The position numbers and the translations under genes were made by a program. Source: Cytospora piceicola (taxonomy: Eukaryota > Ascomycota > Sordariomycetes > Diaporthales > Cytosporaceae). From it: a stretch of 64,000 nt of DNA. The notes under the pieces are model-generated. The model saw nothing but the letters and a program-made list of their open reading frames with translations. It had not been told where the DNA came from and made no database searches. Shown piece after piece: positions 18,301 to 29,741 of the stretch. The stretch covers positions 186,001 to 250,000 of the forward strand of contig JALQBC010000021.1 of NCBI GenBank assembly GCA_023375675.1. Direction: 5' to 3'. Each line of letters opens with the position of its first letter. The first letter of the stretch is position 1.

Positions 18301-21300
18301 CCCGTGCAAATTCATCTCGCCATCGTGGCTGTCGAGATCGCCCTCGCTGCGCTCTGGAAATCCTTTGGCGTTGAGCCGACGGCGGTCATTGGGCACAGCC
18401 TCGGTGAGTATGCTGCGCTGTACACAGCGGGAGTACTATCTCTTCACGACTGCTTGTACCTGGTTGGCAAGAGAGCATCGTTGATCATGAACAAGTGCAC
18501 CCCTGGAACACACGCCATGCTCGCGATACGGAGCAGCGCTGGGGATACTGCGTCTGTTCTGGAGCAGACACAGTCTGCTTGTGAGATAAGCTGCTTCAAC
18601 GGTCCTGTGGCGACGGTTGTTAGCGGCCCAGCAGACCAGATCGAGCAGCTTGAGCAACATTTCAAGACCAAAGCTGTGAAATCCACCAATATCGATGTAC
18701 AATTTGCCTTCCACTCGGCGCAGATGGATCCAATCTTGGAGGAGTACAAGATGGCTGCCAAGAATATTCACTTTTCTAAGCCTAAGGTTCCCGTTGCATC
18801 CACACTGCTTGGTGAAATAGTCACCACGAACAGCGTCTTTAGTGCCGAATATCTCGTCAGGCAGACTCGCGAGCCAGTGCAATTCTCCCAAGCACTATCC
18901 GCCCTGAAAGACTTCAATGATCACAAGACTCAGGGTGTTTGGATCGAGACCGGTCCGAACCCAGTTTGTCTTGGCCTGCTGCGATCGAACATAGGAGACA
19001 GCGAAATTCTTCTGCCGTCACTCCAGAAAAACGAGCCTGACTGGAAGATTCTTTCGAATTCAGTGGCCAGAGCCTACAGCGTTGGTCTAGACATTGATTG
19101 GACCGAGTTTCACAGACCTTACCAGAACTCGCTTCGTCTCCTTGAGCTGCCAAGATACGCATTCGATCTCAAGAATTACTGGATTCAGTACGAGGGTGAC
19201 TGGGCTTTGAGGAAGGGCACTCTTCCTGCGACAGTCTGCGAGACAAATTCGCTTCCAACGCCCTTCTCTACGACATCTTTGCATCGCATCGAGGCAGAGA
19301 GCAAAAGCGACACTGCGATTAGCGTCACGTTCTCATCCGACGCCTCGGAGCCGAAATTAAACAAGGTTCTGCGTGGCCATCTCGTCAACGGTGCAGGTTT
19401 GTGCCCGAGTTCCGTATACGCAGATATGGCATTCACAGCGGCAAAGTATATCCAGACTTTGATGGGGTCTGATCTACTATTATCCATGGATGTTCGTGAC
19501 ATGACGGTCCATAAGCCTCTATTGATCCAACCAGGCGACACAAAACAGATCATTCGCGTGCAAGCCAGAAAAGATGCTACAGCTGATGCTGTCGAGGTCA
19601 GATTCAGCTCCCAGGACGGCCAGGCAGTTCATGATCATGCAAACTGCATTGTCCTTCTAGGCGACGGCAAGCAGTGGGCCTCTGAGTGGAACAGAAATGC
19701 CTATCTTATTCAGTCGCGGATTGACCATCTTGTGTCTGCTTCATCCAGGGGAGAAATACATAGGATCCTCCGTCCTATGGTCTACAAGCTTTTTGCGGCC
19801 TTGGTCGACTACGATGATAAGTACCAGGGCATGGAGGAGGTTTATATGGACAGCAAATACTTCGAGGCCACGGCGAACATCAAATTCCGCACCACTGATA
19901 ATGACGGCCATTTCACGTACAGTCCGTTCTGGGTAGACAGTTTCGCCCATCTGTCTGGCTTTGTTCTCAATGGAGCAGATACAACGCCTGTGGATAGCGT
20001 GTTCATATCTCATGGTTGGCAGAGCATGAGGATTGTGGGCGACTTGTCGGATAAGGCGCGCTACAGAAGTTACGTCAGGATGCAGGAGACTGGTACCAGC
20101 GCTGTGATGGCCGGTGATGTATATCTGTTCGACGAGCAGGCTCGTGTCGTCGCTGTTTGCCAGGGTCTCAAGTTCCAGAGGATCAAGCGGAGTATCCTGG
20201 ATTCTCTGCTCCCTCCTCCTGGAGCCGCGGCCATGCGACCTGCCGCCAGCACTCCCTCTGTGCCTGTCAACAAGAGATCCCAACCTCCACAGCTGCCCGT
20301 GCAGACGAAGTACAAGTCTGGTCCGCCTCCCCGTCATGACAACTTGTCCCACCTCCGATCGTCCATTCTCGCCACCATCGCTTCCGAAGTTGGTGTCGAC
20401 GTCGGAGAACTTACCGACGACGCCATCTTCAGCGATCTAGGTGTCGACAGCCTTCTCTCCATCAGCATCATACCCTAGGGTAGACAAACTTAGCGGGGTC
20501 CTAGGCCAAGCCATGCCAGCAACACTCTTCCAGGAATGCATTATGGTCAAGGATCTCATCCTATACTTCAGTGAGAACGCATCCACAGGATCTGATGTAT
20601 CCTCCCCCAGAGAGGGCGCTGGTGATGAAGGCGAGATATTCGATGCCATGGGCTTGGACGGTCAGCCTGATGGAGATGGCATCAATTCGCCCATTAGTTC
20701 TCCTGATGAAAAGGCTGATGATCAGTTTTTGGATGTACTTCGCAAAATCATCTCCAGTGAAGTCGGTGTCAATGAGTCGGAAATCGACAATGAGACACCC
20801 TTCACGGACTTGGGTGTCGACAGTCTGCTCTCTCTGGCCATCTTGGACGCCATCAAGAAACAGACGGGCAGGATCTTCCCATCCAACTTCCTTGTCGACA
20901 ATCCCACCCTCGGCGCCATTGAATCCTCGCTAGGCGGGCCTACAAGTCGGCCGTCCAAACAGCCACCACACCCAGCACACCTCGAGAGAGCCCTTCAGCA
21001 AGCCCAAGCCCCAAGAGCCAAAGCAATCCTCCTCCAAGGAAACCCCAACGCAACCGACCCAGCGCTTTTCCTCCTCCCAGACGGCTCCGGCAGCGCAAGC
21101 AGCTACGTAAACCTCCCCGCGCTCGACACCCCCGGCCCGGTGTACGGTATGGACAGCCCATTCCTAGCCAACCCGTCTTCATTCAGAGCAACTCTGCCAG
21201 AGGCGGCGGCCATCTACGTCCGAGAGATCCGCCGGGTCCAACCACACGGTCCGTACAGGCTGGGGGGGTGGTCCATCGGAGGGTCGTACGCGTTCGAGGC

Positions 21301-21823
21301 GGCGAGCCAGCTGATCTCGGAGTTCGGGGAGGCCGTCGAGACGTTGGTCCTGGTCGATGCGCCGTGCCCGAACAGGCTGCCGCCGTTGCCGGTGGAGACG
21401 GTGCAGGTACTGGAGACCATTGGGGCGTTCGGTGCGCTCAGGGACCACAGGGGTGGTGCCGAGATCAGAGAGGGCGTCAAGGAGCACTTTGCTGGCTCGA
21501 TCAATGCGCTGAAGGGGTATAAACCTCGTGCCCTGCACAGCTCGAAGTGTGACCGGCTACGGGTGACTGTTCTCTGGGCAAAAAGCGGCGTGTGGGAGAC
21601 TATTGGGCCTGAGGTACGCGCAAGATATGAGGGAAGTGCTGGTGGTGACAATAGTGCTAAGGATTGGATTATGGATAAGAGGACGGACCACGGGCCTGGT
21701 GGATGGGAAGCACTGGTGCCTGGTGCGAAGGTGGAGTGTCAAGTGGTCACGGGAGATCATTTCAGTATCATGAGAAGGCCGAATATTCTTGAGTTGGGAG
21801 AGAAATTGAGGAAGGCGTTGTAG
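15320..21823 (+). CDS. Non-reducing polyketide synthase SAT-KS-AT-PT-ACP-ACP-TE, frame broken in ACP1
   Basis: Exons 15320-15618, 15683-16956 and 17012-onward join in phase (introns 64 and 55 nt). Domains: SAT with GICTG (Cys123); KS with DTACSS (Cys540), ELHGTGTQAGD and KPNLGHGEAG histidines; malonyl-type AT with GHSLGE (Ser987); PT with His1314 in GHLVNG and Asp1500 in FWVDSF; ACP1 with GVDSLL (Ser1671). The frame then ends at TAG 20476-20478, after 1,679 residues. A second open frame continues directly (about 20480-21823) with a second ACP (TDLGVDSLLSL) and a thioesterase (GWSIGGSYAFEAA). The break coincides with a 10-bp palindromic insertion; without it the frames would be continuous at about 2,125 residues, the normal family length. 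SAT-KS-AT-PT-(ACP)2-TE enzymes make aromatic polyketides; the product is unknown. As sequenced it would lack ACP2 and TE. Confidence 0.9.
20471..20482. other. Palindromic 10-bp insertion flanked by TA, transposon-footprint-like
   Basis: TACCCTAGGGTA interrupts the ACP1 coding region 22 bases after the phosphopantetheine serine codon. It equals one TA dinucleotide plus CCCT/AGGG and a second TA, the form left when a TA-targeting (Tc1/mariner-type) element leaves with 4 bases of each terminal repeat. It adds 10 bp, shifts the frame and creates the TAG at 20476. It also resembles the dispersed TACCTAGGTA palindrome with one extra C/G on each arm. Confidence 0.55.
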
Positions 21824-23729
21824 ACGGGCCGCAATGTTTGTTTGGGTTTGAATTTCCTTCTTAGCAAGTGTTTTCGGTCAAGGAGTAGAAGTATGAACGG
21901 GGTTGAGTAAAGGTTATATCGCCACGTATATAGACAATGACATACAAAAGATTGAATTTCAACAACTCTGAAATGCTACCCACAAAGGTAAGTAGGGTAT
22001 ATGGTTCGAGGCATGGGTCTTATCTTGTCCGCTCAAATGAATTGGAATAATTGATTACATTCATTAAACAGCCATCTGGACGGATTAATTACCTTTTGAA
22101 AAGCCTTGTGTAACTATACACGTCAGTAACTATTTACCTCCAGAAGTCACATCAATTTGATTGATTGCAACCGCAGCGTTTCTATGCTAACATCACGGCC
22201 AGCACAGTGCTTGGCCTCGATAATACAAAGTGATTGACATGTGACTAGCAAAAGGCACCAGGTTGTGACGGTATATTTCAAACCCGAAAATAATCCATTT
22301 GTGTAGCAATAAGCTGAGGCCAGGAAGTATAGATACGCATCAATGATTATGATGATTGATGCTGTCATGTTACAATCCTAGCACTTGAGTGAAGAGACTA
22401 CGACAAAAGCCGAAACCGGATTTCATCCTTCAGGAAATTGGCTACATACACAGTCATATGCCCAAGCGCAAGAGGTCGAGACCTCGGGGATGAGCCAAGT
22501 AGCCTGGTATGTCATGGCTATGATGTTTCAAGTCTACCTAGGTAACCGGCGGGAGGAGCGGTTGGTTTCATATTGCCAAACGTGGGGTGTTTACTGTATA
22601 TTCCCAGGAATAGGGGCCCTGATCCTGACCTGAGCAGATTGGCCTTTGGTCCTAAGTATTTACTTAAGTACATACTATACGTGTGCTACATGTAGGTTTG
22701 TAAGCGCTGCTGTTTGTAAGCGCTGTTGTTGCCCATGTGGGTCCTCGTGGTGGAGGAGGATGGCATGCGTTTCATGCCCTGCCCACAGCTCCCGGTGCTG
22801 GAAACTCCAGATCATCCGATCTCCCGATAAAGGATCTGGTGAATTCGTGAGATGAATCGGTTTTCAAATATGATATGATGGAACGTCATCTGACAGGCGC
22901 TGGTCATATTGGAACCCAATGCCAAAGTCTTTTTAGCGGAGAAGTGTTTCAGACAACCTCGGCTCAAACCTGGAACATACCGGCAACCAAGGTTGGTAGC
23001 ATTTCAGTCGACAGCGGGGACATCTTCAGAGACCTCCAAAGGGGCTGGGAATGGACTGTAGAGGGTTCGAAACCCCTGTTTATAATTACATTTGCTATGG
23101 GTGCCCGAACTACACAGTATATTCGATCTATGTTTATGCATAGCACATGTCACTCGACGATTCGGGGGGCAATTTATGCAGACTTGACATCAACACCCAC
23201 CTGGTCAGTAGGGTGCGTCTACAAGCCCCATCAATCGCTAATCGATCTCGGAGGATATTCATGTCAAGCTGCTGTCAGCGGCTATCGATTCGCACCTTTT
23301 GATGAAGAGTGGTTTGTTGGTTTGGGTTCGCAGCCTCGATACTATAGGGTACACACCACCACTACAGTAATGAGAGGTAGATATTGCCACTACAGCCACC
23401 ACGCATCACCCAAAAGTCCTGTGTCTGTCGTGCCATATACGTTACCTAGACAGGTACACATTCCCTAGCGAACCGTGATCGTGCGGCACTCGGCATCTAC
23501 AAAGAATGCGGAAGTCATCGTCCGGTTTTGTTCGGTAGTGCCGCTGTCAACCCAACCTTGGCAAAACAAAACCGCATATGTTCCAAACAAAATGACCAGT
23601 TCTTTTCCCACCAATTCCATGTCGGCTCCTTGCCAGGGTCTACGGCAGATCACTTGTCAGCCTCAAGGTCTCTTTTCCCAAAACAACGTCGAGCAAAACA
23701 AAACAATGTCGAGCCGCCTGATGTAATTA

Positions 23730-24035
23730 GTGGGGAAACCCTGCATGCGATCGTCCGGGGGAAGAAACACCGTCCGGCTGCCAGGGGTGGAAACCCCCAT
23801 TATACCCATGCTCAGGGGTAACATACCCGTCAGTCGGTTCACACACGATCATGACGCCTGTTGAACGACTCTTTGACGGCGGTTACGATCATGGCACCAA
23901 GCGATGGCCCCAGCTTTTGCCTGGGGGAAGCATGAGCTCGGAGACTCTACCGACTTCGGGCCCCATGAGGAGATTGCAGTGGGAGCGTGCCCGTCGAGGT
24001 CATGGTTCAGGGACAGGGACAAACTTGTGCCGGGG
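23730..24035. promoter_or_regulatory. Four CreA/CRE1-type SYGGRG sites upstream of the cellulase
   Basis: Plus-strand matches to SYGGRG occur at 23730-23735 (GTGGGG), 23755-23760 (CCGGGG), 23921-23926 (CTGGGG) and 24030-24035 (CCGGGG), within 600 bp of the GH7 ATG. In ascomycetes such sites mediate carbon catabolite repression of cellulase genes. The motif is short, so individual sites are weak evidence; the cluster at a cellulase promoter is more telling. Confidence 0.4.
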
Positions 24036-24189
24036 TATGTATGGAAGACCCCTTACGGTCATAGCACTTACGGTCATGGCAGGCTCATGGCGGGTTCATT
24101 GTGTAAAGTCCTGACCTGGATGGCATAACCCAGTCGAGACTGAATGACCTCCTGGCAGCTAGGGGGCATCATGTTCGCTGCCCAGGTGG

Positions 24190-24197
24190 TATAAGTA
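24190..24197 (+). promoter_or_regulatory. TATA box of the GH7 cellobiohydrolase gene
   Basis: TATAAGTA lies 132 bp before the start codon, followed by a pyrimidine-rich leader (24240-24310) typical of strongly expressed fungal genes. Confidence 0.5.
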
Positions 24198-24321
24198 TCG
24201 ACGACTTCCATCGCCGTCTTGAGGATTATTTTGGAGTATCATCCTCATCATTCATTTTCAACAAGCCTTCTTTCAGCTTATCACCTTCTTTCCTGTACCA
24301 ACTATCTTCTTTCACTTCACA

Positions 24322-25749
24322 ATGGCTCAGCGAGCCGTCCTTCTGTCTGCCTTCCTGGCCGCAGCCAGCCGTGTTCACGCGCAGCAAGCCTGCACTTCGA
24401 CCACTGAAACCAAACCGGCGCTGTCCTGGTCGACATGCACCTCCTCCGGATGTACCAACACTTCGGCCTCTGTCACTATCGACGCCAACTGGCGGTGGAC
24501 CCACGACGTTAACGGTTACAGCAACTGCTACACCGGAAACGAGTGGGATGCCTCTCTTTGCCCCGACGACGAGACTTGCGCCAGCGCCTGCTGTGTCGAT
24601 GGGGCTGATTATGAGAGCACTTACGGCATTACTAGTGAATCCTCGGCCCTCACTCTCAAGTTTGTGACTGGTGACAACGTGGGAAGCCGTACTTTCCTCA
24701 TGGCCTCGGACACAGAGTACCAGATGTTCGAACTGCTGGGCAAGGAGTTCACCTTCGATGTCGACGTCTCCAACCTCCCCTGCGGACTCAACGGAGCTCT
24801 ATACTTCGTCGCCATGGACGCCGATGGTGGCATGTCCAAGTACGAGGGCAACAAGGCTGGTGCCGCCTACGGCACGGGCTACTGCGATTCCCAATGCCCT
24901 CGCGACGTGAAGTTCATCAACGGTGTGGCCAACGTTGACGGATGGACCCCCTCTTCCAACGACGCCAATGCCGGTGTCGGTGGCCATGGCTCCTGCTGCT
25001 CCGAGATGGACGTCTGGGAAGCCAACGTGGTCTCCACGGCGCTGACTCCCCACGCTTGCACCAACACCAGTCAGCACATGTGCGATGGTGACGACTGTGG
25101 TGGTACCTACTCCTCAGACCGCTACGCCGGTGACTGTGACCCCGATGGATGCGACTTCAACCCCTACCGCCAGGGCAACACTTCTTACTACGGCTCGGGC
25201 GCCGACTTCGTTGATACTTCCAAGGTGTTCACCGTCGTCACGCAGTTCCTCACCGACGACTCCGGAGCCCTGAGCGAAATCAAACGCTTCTACGTCCAGG
25301 ACGGTGTGGTCATTGGCAATGCCGAGTCCGATATGACTGGCGTCTCGGGCAACTCCATCAATGACGAGTACTGCACTGCCCAGAAGGAGGCTACCAACTC
25401 TACCAACTCCTTCGCGGACAAGGGTGGATTCGACTCCATGACCACTGCCATGAAGAGTGGCATGGTCCTCGTCATGAGCTTGTGGGACGATGTAAGTCTG
25501 CTATTCCATATTCCTCTAATCTAGTCGGTTACATGAAACTAACTCGAAGACTCACAGCACTACGCAAACATGCTCTGGCTCGACTCTACCGCCTACCCTG
25601 TCGACTCCACCGATGCTGGTTCTGCTCGTGGTACTTGCGCCACCAGCTCTGGTACGCCATCTGACGTCGAGTCCAGCGGGTCGTCTGCCTCCGTCATCTA
25701 CTCGAACATCAAGTTCGGTGATATCGGCACCACCTACCCTTCCAGCTAG
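24322..25749 (+). CDS. Secreted GH7 cellobiohydrolase, catalytic domain only
   Basis: Exons 24322-25491 and 25558-25749 (66-nt intron, GTAAGT donor, AACTAAC branch, CACAG acceptor) give 453 residues. A signal peptide ([20 protein letters not shown]) precedes a mature start [16 protein letters not shown], which is diagnostic of GH7. The catalytic triad sits in EMDVWEAN (Glu228 nucleophile, Asp230, Glu233 acid/base). Many disulfide cysteines and the conserved [10 protein letters not shown]...YANMLWLDS end are present. The protein stops just after [10 protein letters not shown], with no Ser/Thr linker and no CBM1. It should release cellobiose from cellulose chain ends outside the cell. Four CreA-type sites upstream suggest glucose repression. 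Confidence 0.95.
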
Positions 25750-26408
25750 ATGCCTAGTGTGAAGAACGACAAGCATGTCAACTGGGCGGGACCATGGACA
25801 CGCTGTTGAGACGGATTTGCGCTTCATTACACAAACAAGACGGTTCGGTGGCGTCGAAAAGAGTAGACCTCGATTTGCATGATACCGTACATATAGCCTT
25901 CTCCTGTAGATATACATATTTGGATCCTATATCCGATGCTGCTGATGAATCACAAAGCACAATCAGCTTACTCACAAATGTCTGTGTACTTTTCTCCATG
26001 GTGTCTATGCCTTGCGTGTCTCCTAACTTTTGCAGCTTGCAAAGCTGGTACTCTGTTAGCTGTGGATAATTATGAACACCAGCTATGGCCAACACCGTGC
26101 ATCAGAGGGGGGAGAGTGTAGACAAGAAAGGATACAGAAACGAGAGTCAAAGAGTCAACAGAGTCAGAGAGTAAGAAATATGTATTTATAATGATCGTAT
26201 TAATGTTGATGCAGAAGCTGCGCCCGATACAGCTTGTCCCCAACTCCGGATGCAACACCCATTACTCAGCTGGAGGGTCGCCAAAACTTCTAGGTTCTAA
26301 TGGTTGTATGTATATGAAGGGTAAAACCAAGAAGCATCAATTTCTCCGAAAGAATGATGTCGTTCCCAAGGGGCTCTCGTCAACGTCTTCGCCGTATCGT
26401 CAACCACT
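25750..26408. other. Convergent intergenic region
   Basis: Lies between the 3' ends of the GH7 gene (plus) and the repeat wall-protein gene (minus). Nothing else is recognised. It is AT-richer than the flanking coding DNA. Confidence 0.4.
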
Positions 26409-28723
26409 TCACAATGCCAGGACAGCGGCCGCGACGAGACCGAGACCAATTGCTGGCCCGACGCGACCAGCGCCGGCAACCTGCGAACCTCCCCAGCTGG
26501 TAGAGGAGCTTCCCTCCCCTGACCAGGCCGTGGTGGGGGACTCGGATCCAGACCACCAAGTTGTAGAGGATTCCCAGGACCCAGTTGGGGAGGACTCGCC
26601 TCCCGACCACCAGGTTGTAGAGGATTCCCCAGATGAGCCCGTATCCCCTCCAGAGCCGGTTCCAGATCCAGAGCCAGTTCCAGAGCTGGAGCCAGATCCA
26701 GAGCCAGAGCCAGAATTCTCAGTGTCCTCGTTGGTTCCCCCGCTAGTACCAGTGCTGGAGGACTCCCCTGTGGACTCGGACCCGGTGCCAGAACCAGTGC
26801 CAGTGCCACTGCTGCCAGAACCAGAGCCGGAACCGCTACCGGAACCACTGCTGCCAGAACCGGAGGACTCTCCTGTGGACTCGGACCCGGCACCAGAACC
26901 AGTGCCAGTGCCGCTGCTGCCAGAACCAGACCCAGAACCGCTACCGGAACCACTGCTGCCAGAACCAGAGGACTCACCAGTCGACTCGGCCTTGGACCCG
27001 GTACCAGTCTCAGTTCCGGACGATTCTCCGCCAGACTCACCTGAACCGCTGCCGCTGCCGGAGGATCCGCCACTCGAACCTGTACCCTCTGCAGAAGTAC
27101 CCGTCGAGGTTTCCGTGCTCTCACCAGAGCCGGAGCCGCCGTTGCCGCCGTTGCCTCCGTTGCCTCCATTGCCGCCGCCACCGGAACCGGAACCGGACCC
27201 TTCACCGGAACCAGATCCGGAACCGGAACCGCCGTTGCCGCCGTTGCCGCCGTTGCCGCCATTGCCTCCGCTGCCGCCGCCCTCACCACCACCGTTGCCT
27301 CCGTTGCCTCCGTTGCCGCCGTTGCCACCGTTGCCGCCCCAGCCTCCCTCCTCGCCCTCGCCGCCCTCCTCGCCCTCACCGCCAGGGTACCATGGCTTGT
27401 GGGGTGCGTGCTCGAGCTGGTAGGGGGACGGGGTCCAGCCGGGGTAGGCCTCGGTGCAGGTGGTCGCGTCGCCGGTGTCCAGGTACCGGACGAAGGTGGT
27501 GCACTGGTCCTCGGGCACGGTGACGACGGCGAGGTAGGTGTCGCACGAGGTCTGGGGCCGCGGGACCATGGAGATCTCGCCGTTGTCGCACGTCGTGGCC
27601 TCGGGGATGAACTCGGTCACCGTGTCCGTGGCCGTCACCGTCGTGATCAGGCCGCCGCCGGCCCCGACGCCGCCGATGCCGCCGAGTCCCGAGGCCGTGC
27701 TGGACACGAGGATCTCGTCGAACTGGCAGCCCACGCACGCGCCCGGGACGTAGCCCGGGATGGGCGTCGTCACCGTGATCGGCGCGCAGGCGGCACAGAA
27801 GGAGTACGTGAAGATCGGGGTAGGATCAGGAGTGGTGGCCACGTTGGAAGCCTGGTGGTAGCGTTAGTAAGTAGGTTCCAAGGGTTCTCAGGGGGTGCCA
27901 TCTCATCTCGACTTACAGTCTCAACATAGAGGAAGCCACCAGCTGGGGGGTCCCCAACAACACATGGATAGCAGGGGACGTTTGCCGTCTGACTCGGGAA
28001 GATGTCACGGTGGCCGATGGTCAAGGTCTCCGTCGTGGCTTGACGCCTTTGGAGTCGGCCAACAACGATGATCTGGATGTTCACAATGAAGATGTTCTCA
28101 GTGCCGATCTGGGGGTTTGATGTCCCGTAAGGCGAGGTGGAGGTAGAGACGGTAGTCGTTGGGATATCCGCGGAGACGGAGACGACGGGGACACTGGTCG
28201 CGACCGTGGTGGCCTCAGATGCCGAGGTGGCCTCGGACGCCGTGGTGGGCTCAGCCGTGGTGGCCTCAGGCGCCGTGGTAGCCGCCGGCTCCGTGGTGGC
28301 CGCAGACGCCGTGGTGGGCTCAGAAGCCGAGACCGGCGCGACGGTGGCGGCCCCGGAGCTTGAAGCAGCGGCAGGGGTTGCCGCCGTGGTCTGCACGGGA
28401 ACAGAAGAAGCCACGGAGGGAGCCACGGACGAAACCGCGGAAGCCACCGTGGAGGCAGCCGAAGATGCTGCGGAGGAGAGCGCCGAAGTAAGCGACGAGA
28501 CCACGGGGGGCACGGCGATGGTCGCCGAACTGGTGGTGGTAGCCACTGCCGAGGCGGACGAGGATGCGACCGAGGAAGATGCGGAAGCTGCTGAAGAGGA
28601 TGAGACCGAGGACAGAACACTGCTTAGCAGGGAACTAGTGTTAATGGTTGTTGATGACGAGGTGGTCTGCGCGGACGCATAGTTGAGGTAGGCCAACACG
28701 GCCAGGGAGACGTGAGCCTTCAT
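26409..28723 (-). CDS. GPI-anchored Ser/Thr- and Gly/Asn-repeat cell-wall protein
   Basis: Exons 28723-27917 and 27851-26409 (65-nt intron with GTAAGT donor, TACTAAC branch, CCAG acceptor) give 749 residues. Layout: signal peptide (MKAHVSLAVLAYLNYASA); ~180 residues of Ser/Thr/Ala/Val mucin-like sequence suited to O-glycosylation; a dibasic Kex2-type site (GRLQRRQ); a Cys-containing globular part (about residues 230-400, e.g. FCAACAP, GACVGCQF); a Gly-Gly-Asn repeat tract; long SGSGSG/ESTGESSGSG repeats; and TTWWSG-type repeats. The C-terminus (VGPAIGLGLVAAAVLAL) is a hydrophobic GPI-attachment signal. It is likely plasma-membrane or wall-anchored, with an adhesive or structural role (inference). 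The globular part matches no family I recognise. Confidence 0.75.
26629..27356 (-). repeat. Coding tandem repeats of the wall protein (NGG and SG tracts)
   Basis: Within the wall-protein gene, about 730 bp encode repeated Gly-Asn-Gly triplets (roughly 27130-27340) and Ser-Gly/Glu-Ser-Thr repeats (26629-27120). A near-identical ~120-bp unit appears at least twice (26750-26870 and 26870-26990). Such arrays can expand or contract by slippage and recombination. Confidence 0.7.
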
Positions 28724-29741
28724 GGTTGGGTAGTTGACGTGATTATCGTTATATGTTGGCGAGAACGAGTGACGAGCTATGTAACGAACGACTTTGCTTC
28801 AGAGAGGTTGAGCTTGATGCGATGAAGTTCTTAGCCGAGTCCTACTGCAGTGAAGGGATATTCGTCTGCATTATATATCCGTGACTATTTCCCACAACAA
28901 CATTAAAAAGATCGGCTCCAAGTGTAGTGTCTCCGGGCTAATTCAACGCGTTCAAGACATATCAACACCAACAAAGTGGCAATCGACACCTTGGAAACTA
29001 CTGCGAATCATGCGATTGCCGCGTCTGGCACGCTCTGTAATTAGAGCCTAGAAATGCGATCTGCAAGTTTACCCAGCTTCAATGGCAAGTTCTGGCTAGT
29101 CTGCTGTCCGGAGCTCGCGGATGTCTTGGATGGCCTGTCTCACGATGTGGAATGCGGCGGCTCTTGCCCAGGTACCAAGGCCGGAAGCAGGTATGCTTAG
29201 GCGCATGGCCCTGAGCATGCCGATCGACGGAAGACTTCAGTTGTGATTATCCCTCATAAACCTCATCCTCGAGTCACGATTATCCAGACTATGCTCCAAA
29301 GTATTGTGGTCTTGTACGGATCCGTAAACGCAGATGACCAAACTCCAACTCCAACACAATACGGCTATCCAAATGCAGCGTTGCACCACGCGATGTGTAT
29401 TAATAGTCCATCCAAGTCCCCAAGAATAGGGTTGATACAATAGCGTTTCCTCCTAGTATATACCTCCCGTCCTTGACAGGATTCCGGTTCATCCGCTGCG
29501 CGAATCAAGAGACAGTCTGCTCGTCATGGTGCAATCAATACCTGTCGTACAGGAAACCATTGGAATGGATATGCAATCTGCCAAAGTCCTTTTCGAAATA
29601 CCCAAGAAATCCGCTAATATATAATGCAACCATGACTCGTCAATTCATCCGTATCGTAAAGAGGTCATGGCATGCCAGAGCCGTCGTCTCCCAGGGAACC
29701 GCATGCGTCTGCTCCAGTTGTCCTCGTGTGCACAAAGGCCC
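28724..29741. other. Intergenic; promoter of the wall-protein gene
   Basis: About 1 kb without a supported gene. A TATATATCC element near 28872 may serve the wall-protein gene. Short open frames at 29237-29440 on both strands show no domain. Confidence 0.4.

Larger units (their letters stand above)
21824..24321. repeat. Long intergenic region; one ACCTAGGT copy at 22536-22543; GH7 promoter at right
   Basis: About 2.5 kb without a supported gene, between the PKS and the GH7 cellulase. A 197-codon plus-strand open frame (22875-23468) has no domain or splice context. Near 23560-23710 there are repeated CAAAACAAAA and GTCGAG words. The last ~600 bp hold CreA-type GC boxes and a TATA box of the cellulase (listed separately). 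Confidence 0.5.

Noticed and set aside
20480..20495. A 14-nt GT...AG segment at the PKS break as a possible intron
   Set aside because: Far below a workable intron size, has no branch point, and would leave the TAG in place.
23055..23080. GGTTCGAAACCCC resembling a tRNA B box/T arm
   Set aside because: No A box, acceptor stem or anticodon arm could be built upstream at tRNA spacing.
22875..23468. A 197-codon plus-strand open frame between the PKS and GH7 genes
   Set aside because: No domain, no conserved-looking motif, irregular composition and no splice or promoter context; probably chance.
26191..27423. Long Pro/Glu-rich plus-strand open frame over the wall-protein repeats
   Set aside because: Mirror image of the Gly/Ser repeat coding strand, which alone has a signal peptide, intron and GPI signal.
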